Origin: RFTU01 sp032122355
GTDB taxonomy: Bacteria; Pseudomonadota; Gammaproteobacteria; Burkholderiales; Burkholderiaceae_C
DNA length: 60,786 nt
Direction: 5' to 3'
NCBI GenBank assembly: GCA_032122355.1
Contig: JAUMCS010000079.1
Location: 1 to 60,786, forward strand
Shown: in pieces, positions 56,546 to 60,786 of the stretch
Layout: each line of letters starts with the position of its first letter
How positions within the stretch are numbered: position 1 is the first letter of the stretch
Notes under the pieces: generated by a model
What the model saw: only the letters and a program-made list of their open reading frames with translations
The model's database searches: none
What the model was told of the DNA's origin: nothing
Made by a program: the position numbers and the translations under genes

Positions 56546-57445
56546 TCAATGCGAGCGAATCATTGTTCCGAAGGCTTGATTCGTTAAAATTTCTAGCAAC
56601 AGTGCATGCGGCACACGGCCATCGACAATGTGCACCGCATTCACACCGCATTTGGCTGCATCAATAGCTCCGGCAATTTTGGGGAGCATACCGCCGGAAA
56701 TGGTGCCATCGGCAATCAACTCATCCACACGCTTCGATGTCAGCTCGGTAATCAATTCACCCTGCTTGTCTAGAACGCCTTTGATGTTGGTCAGCATCAT
56801 CAGCTTCTCAGCCTTTAATACTTCGGCTAACTTACTCGCCACTAGGTCGGCATTGATGTTGTAACTCTCATTATTCCGGCCAAAACCGATAGGGCTTACC
56901 ACAGGAATGAAAGCATCATCCTGTAAAGCCTTCACCACACTTGGATCAATCGATTCAATTTCACCCACCTGGCCCACATCATGCTCTTTGTTAGGGTCTG
57001 TTTGATCGAGTAGCTTTAATTGTCGTGCGCGGATCAGGCCACCATCTCGGCCAGTTAGGCCCACAGCCTTACCACCAGCCGCATTGATCAAGCCTACAAT
57101 ATCTTGTTGAACCTGCCCGCCTAGTACCCACTCAACCACCTCCATGGTTTCGGCATCCGTCACACGCATACCTTGAATAAAGGTACCCTTTTTACCCAAG
57201 CGATTTAAAGCATCATCAATTTGTGGGCCACCGCCATGCACCACGATCGGGTTCATACCCACTAACTTTAGCAACACCACATCTTCAGCAAAATCTTGCT
57301 GTAAAGCCGGGTCGGTCATCGCATTACCGCCGTATTTAATCACGATGGTTTTGCCATGAAACTGGCGTATGTAAGGCAGTGCCTGCGCCAGTATTTCAGC
57401 TTGATCACGGGGTGTAATGGAATAGGATGGGGTTTGTAGTGTCAT
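56546..57445 (-). CDS. argB: N-acetylglutamate kinase
   Basis: Second step of arginine biosynthesis, ATP-dependent phosphorylation of N-acetylglutamate. 299 residues from the ATG at 57445 (MTLQTPSYSITPRDQAE); the frame to 57496 overlaps pyrC'. Motifs: FHGKTIVIKYGGNAMTD, NPIVVHGGGPQID, and GRNNESYNINADLVASKLAE. Length and sequence match the amino-acid kinase family. Starts 19 bases after the pyrC' stop. Confidence 0.97.
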   Translation of the reverse strand: MTLQTPSYSITPRDQAEILAQALPYIRQFHGKTIVIKYGGNAMTDPALQQDFAEDVVLLKLVGMNPIVVHGGGPQIDDALNRLGKKGTFIQGMRVTDAETMEVVEWVLGGQVQQDIVGLINAAGGKAVGLTGRDGGLIRARQLKLLDQTDPNKEHDVGQVGEIESIDPSVVKALQDDAFIPVVSPIGFGRNNESYNINADLVASKLAEVLKAEKLMMLTNIKGVLDKQGELITELTSKRVDELIADGTISGGMLPKIAGAIDAAKCGVNAVHIVDGRVPHALLLEILTNQAFGTMIRSH

Positions 57446-57464
57446 AAAAAAACTCGCATTATTT

Positions 57465-58778
57465 TTAAACAGCCTGAAAGGATAACGTACCTGCAACTAA
57501 AGTAGCTTTGACGCGCCCGGGCAAGGCCGTATTGGTACTCAAGGAACCAAAGGGAGTGTGTTTACCTTGGCTACGCAACTGCTCAGGCGTAGCGCACCAA
57601 ATTTCAGCGGGGTCGAATACACAAATGTCCGCAACGCCACCAACCATTAAGCGCCCTGCACTTTCTGCCAATGATCCTAAGGCCGTACCCAGAACCCTGG
57701 AAGGCTGGTGGGTAATGAGTTTAAGGGCCTGCACCCATGGAATCTTTTCTTCCTCAGCCCATTTGAGGGTAAGGCTCAACAACAACTCTAAACCCGTTGC
57801 TCCAGGGACGGCCTCAGCAAACGGTAAGGCTTTTTCATCGGCACTCACGGGCATATGATCACTGACCACCGCGTCAATAGTGCCATCAGCCAAGCCACGG
57901 CGTAAGGCTTCACGGTCACGGGCTTGACGCATAGGGGGCATCAAGCGCATGGCAGAGTCATAAAAGCCCATATCCACATCAATCAAATGCAAGGCGTTTT
58001 GGCTCACATCGCAGGTTACGGGTAAACCCTCAGCGCGTGCTTGGCGTACTAATTCAACCCCTGCGGCACTGGATATACGGCACAAATGCACGCGTGCGCC
58101 TGTCGTGCGCATCAGCTCAAAAATCGTATGTAAGGCTATGGTTTCTGCAGCCACCGGAACCCCAGACAAGCCCATGCGGGTAGCCAACGGGCCACTGGCT
58201 GCGACACCTTTACCCAACCAAGGATCTTGCGGGCGCAACCATACCATGTAGTTATAGGTTGCTGCATACATCAGTGCGCGCTGCAAAATTTGCGTATCAA
58301 CAACGGGCTGATCTGCTTGACCAAACCCCACACAACCCGCTTCAGTCAGCTCGGCCATTTCTGTGAGTGCTTGCCCTGCCAAACCTCGGGTTAAAGCACC
58401 CACAGGAAAAACACGGCACCGAGACAATTTGCGCGCTCTAAATTTGAGCATTTCTACCAAACCTGGCTCATCTAAAGCGGGGTCCGTATCGGGAGGACAC
58501 ACCAAACTTGTCACACCTCCAGCTGCAGCGGCCGAAAGTTCAGACTCCAACATACCCTCATGCTCATGCCCAGGCTCGCGCAACCGGGCTGCCAAATCGA
58601 CCAAACCCGGCATCACCACATGACCCTCAGCTGAAAAGATTAAGTTAGGGGCAAAGCTGGTAGGAACTTGGCCCAGGGCCACGATACGACCATCGGCAAT
58701 GGCCACATCACCCACCCGATCCAAGCCAGTAGCCGGATCAAGCAACCGCCCGTTTTGAATAAGAATATGATTGCTCAT
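57465..58778 (-). CDS. pyrC': Dihydroorotase-like protein PyrC', probably non-catalytic
   Basis: 437 residues of the class I dihydroorotase family. Active enzymes carry a His-x-His zinc motif followed by LREPG; here the same segment reads DLAARLREPG (residues 61-70), so Ala63 and Arg65 replace the two metal-binding His residues. Later histidine positions are also altered (VHLCRISSAAG and DVSQNALHLID). Such PyrC' proteins occur beside pyrB in pseudomonads and relatives, where they stabilise aspartate transcarbamoylase rather than catalyse. Its ATG overlaps the pyrB stop by four bases. An active dihydroorotase should be encoded elsewhere. Confidence 0.9.
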   Translation of the reverse strand: MSNHILIQNGRLLDPATGLDRVGDVAIADGRIVALGQVPTSFAPNLIFSAEGHVVMPGLVDLAARLREPGHEHEGMLESELSAAAAGGVTSLVCPPDTDPALDEPGLVEMLKFRARKLSRCRVFPVGALTRGLAGQALTEMAELTEAGCVGFGQADQPVVDTQILQRALMYAATYNYMVWLRPQDPWLGKGVAASGPLATRMGLSGVPVAAETIALHTIFELMRTTGARVHLCRISSAAGVELVRQARAEGLPVTCDVSQNALHLIDVDMGFYDSAMRLMPPMRQARDREALRRGLADGTIDAVVSDHMPVSADEKALPFAEAVPGATGLELLLSLTLKWAEEEKIPWVQALKLITHQPSRVLGTALGSLAESAGRLMVGGVADICVFDPAEIWCATPEQLRSQGKHTPFGSLSTNTALPGRVKATLVAGTLSFQAV

Positions 58779-59728
58779 GCTTCAGTCCCCGCAATAATCG
58801 ACATCACAGCCATGCGCACGGCAATACCAAAAGTCACTTGAGGCAGTATCACACTTTGAGAGCCATCGGCCACGACTGAATCAATTTCAACGCCTCGATT
58901 AATGGGGCCCGGGTGCATCACAATAGCATCGGGCTTAGCCAGCGCTAACTTGTCGGCAGTGAGGCCGAATTTCTTGAAAAATTCACCGGCACTGGGCAGC
59001 ATAGCACCGCTCATGCGCTCGTTCTGCAAGCGCAACATGATAATGACATCCGCATCCCTTACGCCTTCGGCCATATCATGGCACACTCGCACCCCCAATT
59101 GGCTCAAATCAGCGGGAACCAATGTTTTAGGCCCCACGGCACGTATATCTGGCACCCCCAAAGTGGTCATGGCATGAATATCCGATCGGGCTACGCGCGA
59201 ATGCACAATATCCCCCACAATCGCCACGCTCAGGTTGTAAAACGATTTTTTATAGTGGCGTATGGTGTACATATCCAACAAGGCCTGGGTGGGGTGCGCA
59301 TGGCGGCCGTCACCTGCATTGATCACATGAACATGAGGCGCACAGTGTTGCGCAATCAAATAAGGTGCGCCTGATTCACTGTGCCGCACGACAAACATAT
59401 CGGCATGCATCGCACTCAAATTTGCAATAGTATCCAGCAAGCTTTCGCCTTTGGTGGCACTGCTGCGAGCGATATCTAAATTGATCACATCAGCACTTAA
59501 ACGCTTGGCTGCAATCTCAAAGGTGGTTCGAGTTCGTGTGCTGTTTTCAAAAAATAAATTAAAAACACTCTTACCCCTAAGTAAAGGCACTTTTTTAACC
59601 TCTCGATCATTCACCGATAGAAAGGTTTCAGCGGTATCCAAAATCTGATGAAGAATAGCAACCGGCAGCCCTTCCGTAGAAAGCAAATGCAGCAGTTCAC
59701 CATGTCGATTCAGTTGCGGATTTCTCAT
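58775..59728 (-). CDS. pyrB: Aspartate carbamoyltransferase catalytic subunit
   Basis: Second step of pyrimidine synthesis, carbamoyl phosphate plus aspartate to carbamoyl aspartate. 317 residues. Carbamoyl-phosphate motif FFENSTRTRTTFE, then GDGRHAHPTQALLDMYTI and the C-terminal VMHPGPINRGVEI. Encoded between pyrR (ATGA overlap at 59725-59728) and pyrC' (four-base overlap), the usual pyrR-pyrB-pyrC' order. No pyrI-type regulatory subunit is seen. Confidence 0.97.
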   Translation of the reverse strand: MRNPQLNRHGELLHLLSTEGLPVAILHQILDTAETFLSVNDREVKKVPLLRGKSVFNLFFENSTRTRTTFEIAAKRLSADVINLDIARSSATKGESLLDTIANLSAMHADMFVVRHSESGAPYLIAQHCAPHVHVINAGDGRHAHPTQALLDMYTIRHYKKSFYNLSVAIVGDIVHSRVARSDIHAMTTLGVPDIRAVGPKTLVPADLSQLGVRVCHDMAEGVRDADVIIMLRLQNERMSGAMLPSAGEFFKKFGLTADKLALAKPDAIVMHPGPINRGVEIDSVVADGSQSVILPQVTFGIAVRMAVMSIIAGTEA

Positions 59729-60069
59729 ACTGGTTGCTCTCCGGCCGCGGCTATTTGAGTTATTTGGAATGAAAAATGCCCATCATCATTCTTTTTGAGC
59801 GACAAGCGCTGGTTATCGGGCAAAGTCAGTTTTGACGCGGCGCATGCAGCTTCTATGGGCAATTCACGCCCAAAACGGTCAACCAAAACAGCCAACATGA
59901 CACTGGCGGGCCGGCCAAAATCAAACAATTCGTTGATGACTGCCCGAATCGTTCTACCTGTGTGTAAAACATCATCCACCAACACAATATGTCGCCCATC
60001 AACCTCAAAAGGCAAGCGTGTCACATCCCGCTTAGCCATCATGCCTCGTTCATCAAAATCATCTCGATG
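59725..60069 (-). CDS. pyrR: PyrR bifunctional regulator/uracil phosphoribosyltransferase, C-terminal part only
   Basis: About 114 residues of PyrR are present, beginning at HRDDFDERGMM and including the PRPP-binding loop IVLVDDVLHTGRTIRAV and the conserved GRPASVMLAVLVDRFGRELPIEA. The N-terminal ~60-70 residues are missing: upstream of about 60070 the open frame continues into unrelated intein and helicase sequence with a sharp drop in GC. The true pyrR start is therefore not in the window. Overlaps the pyrB start by four bases. Confidence 0.85.
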   Translation of the reverse strand, partial: HRDDFDERGMMAKRDVTRLPFEVDGRHIVLVDDVLHTGRTIRAVINELFDFGRPASVMLAVLVDRFGRELPIEAACAASKLTLPDNQRLSLKKNDDGHFSFQITQIAAAGEQPV

Positions 60070-60573
60070 AGTTTCGAACCTACATGAAATACTTTGGATA
60101 TGACCGTCCCCTAAAATTAGACCTAATAGATAGGGATCTATTGGTAGTTCCTCGTTATTTTCAAACTCAATTGGTTCTACTATGGGTATTTGCCATTTGT
60201 TTGCTCCGTTGGACCCTCGATAGTGAGTGTTTATTGAGTATGTTCTAAAATTATTGTATCCACGACCTTGATCTTGTATAATATGATTTTCATACATTTG
60301 TTTCGTGGATAATGTAAGAGTTTTCTTCAACCTATTGTTATTGGAGTTTTTACCATGGTTAGAAGAAGATACTGACCAGAGATGTTCATCGTCCGTAAAT
60401 ATTGAGTATCCATCGTTGAACGTAATTTTATACGTTTCTTTTTTTCCCTGTGGGAAAACCCCAATTACATTATATGGTTTTCCATCCGAACCGATTACTT
60501 TATCACCAATAACAATCTCACCCATTTTCTTAGTACCAGTTGGTGTGTAAATCAAAGTATTATTGATCATTGC
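60070..60573 (-). CDS. Intein fragment (Hint splicing domain and start of LAGLIDADG endonuclease)
   Basis: About 168 residues. The first residue is Ala, following the helicase GLGK; block A reads NNTLIYTPTGTKKMGEIVIGD, block B contains FTDDEHLWSV, then WQIPIVEPIEF and DPYLLGLILGDG, which is the first LAGLIDADG block of a DOD homing endonuclease. The frame then runs into PyrR. No C-terminal splicing block (His-Asn) is present, so this is a 5' part of an intein. Two 60-base lines sampled here are 27% and 32% GC against 48% in pyrR. The Met at 60570 is internal, not a gene start. Confidence 0.82.
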
Positions 60574-60786
60574 TTTACCAAGCCCTAAATCATCCGCTAA
60601 AATGTGTTTTTTATTCTCACAGAGTGTTTTTACTGCTTCCTTTTGGTGTTCGAGTAAAGGTCTATAACTGTATTTTTCAAAATCTATTTCTACATTTTTG
60701 ACTTTGTTGTCTTTGATAACTGCAGCTGTTGGAATCCAAAAATCGTGGAGACCTTGTTTCTCAAAATAATAACCCCAAATATGATA
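60574..60786 (-). CDS. SNF2/DEAD-like helicase fragment (N-extein of the intein), partial
   Basis: 71 codons open to the window edge. The translation includes YRPLLEHQKEAVKTLCENKK and HILADDLGLGK, the Q-motif-like region and Walker A of SNF2-type (superfamily 2) helicases, where the usual next residue is Thr. AT-rich, unlike the rest of the window, and phage-like in character. It is the N-terminal flank of the intein insertion. Both the start and the rest of the helicase are missing. Confidence 0.75.

Noticed and set aside
59725..60786. A natural intein inserted in PyrR
   Set aside because: The sequence preceding the intein is a helicase Walker A region, not PyrR, and the intein lacks its C-terminal splicing block before PyrR begins. 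The parts are joined in the wrong order for an intein in PyrR.
1..60786. CRISPR arrays, tRNA or rRNA genes, insertion sequences
   Set aside because: No regularly spaced repeats, no tRNA-like T-arm motifs in a plausible context, no rRNA sequence and no transposase were seen by reading.

Overview
The window looks like a scaffolded draft or metagenome assembly from a betaproteobacterium, most likely Burkholderiales. The evidence is the gene order fmdB / DUF502 / aspS / nudB / ybhP-like / clsB, the pyrR-pyrB-pyrC' order, the leuC-leuD-leuB order, an exosortase B (XrtB) polysaccharide locus, and the absence of anything Gram-positive or archaeal. Two runs of exactly ten N (2639-2648 and 16071-16080) are scaffold joins, so linkage across them is inferred. 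No rRNA, tRNA, CRISPR array or complete insertion sequence was seen.

Layout. 1-2587 (minus): leucine biosynthesis leuC, leuD and a partial leuB. 2818-4815 (plus): a small outer-membrane barrel with a clear terminator, a DUF3833 lipoprotein and a short-chain dehydrogenase. 4819-7848 (minus): relA and an alpha/beta hydrolase, divergent from 3-hydroxybutyrate dehydrogenase and an OmpR-type regulator that has no adjacent kinase. 9586-15039 (minus): the aspS neighbourhood (clsB, ybhP-like, nudB, aspS, DUF502, fmdB). 15278-16254: a DUF2157 membrane protein broken by the second gap, followed by about 490 bases with no convincing gene.

Accessory region, 16.7-34.8 kb (minus). A TonB-dependent receptor with a Fur-like box is followed by an ABC ATPase and two ABC-2 type permeases. 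This cassette is bracketed by two diverged direct copies of the 3' end of an Alg13-like glycosyltransferase gene, which suggests it was inserted there. Upstream lies a tight ten-gene polysaccharide operon: xrtB, epsI, a Wzy/ligase-like protein, GT2, a flippase fused to a nitroreductase, pyruvyl transferase, GT4, an AsnB-type amidotransferase, and split Alg14/Alg13-like transferases. Most genes overlap their neighbours by 4-7 bases or sit within 3-12 bases, so translation is probably coupled. No PEP-CTERM protein, phosphoglycosyl transferase, Wza or Wzc is present in the window.

34.9-60.07 kb is mostly housekeeping: ETF-ubiquinone oxidoreductase, a small divergent subtilisin, yaaA, purL, map, glnD, a DedA protein, an aromatic/aspartate aminotransferase, a TonB-like protein, tatABC, a HIT protein, hisE, ppk1, ppx, hisI, a MutT-like protein, a HAD phosphatase, argB, a probably non-catalytic pyrC', pyrB and a truncated pyrR. 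The last ~0.7 kb is foreign: AT-rich DNA encoding the start of an Ala1-type intein inserted in the Walker A motif of a SNF2-like helicase, joined in frame to the C-terminal part of PyrR. An assembly chimera with phage DNA is the most economical explanation.

The most unusual biological signals are the flippase-nitroreductase fusion in the exosortase B operon, the iron-regulated receptor/exporter cassette with its flanking gene-end duplication, and the helicase intein at the right edge.
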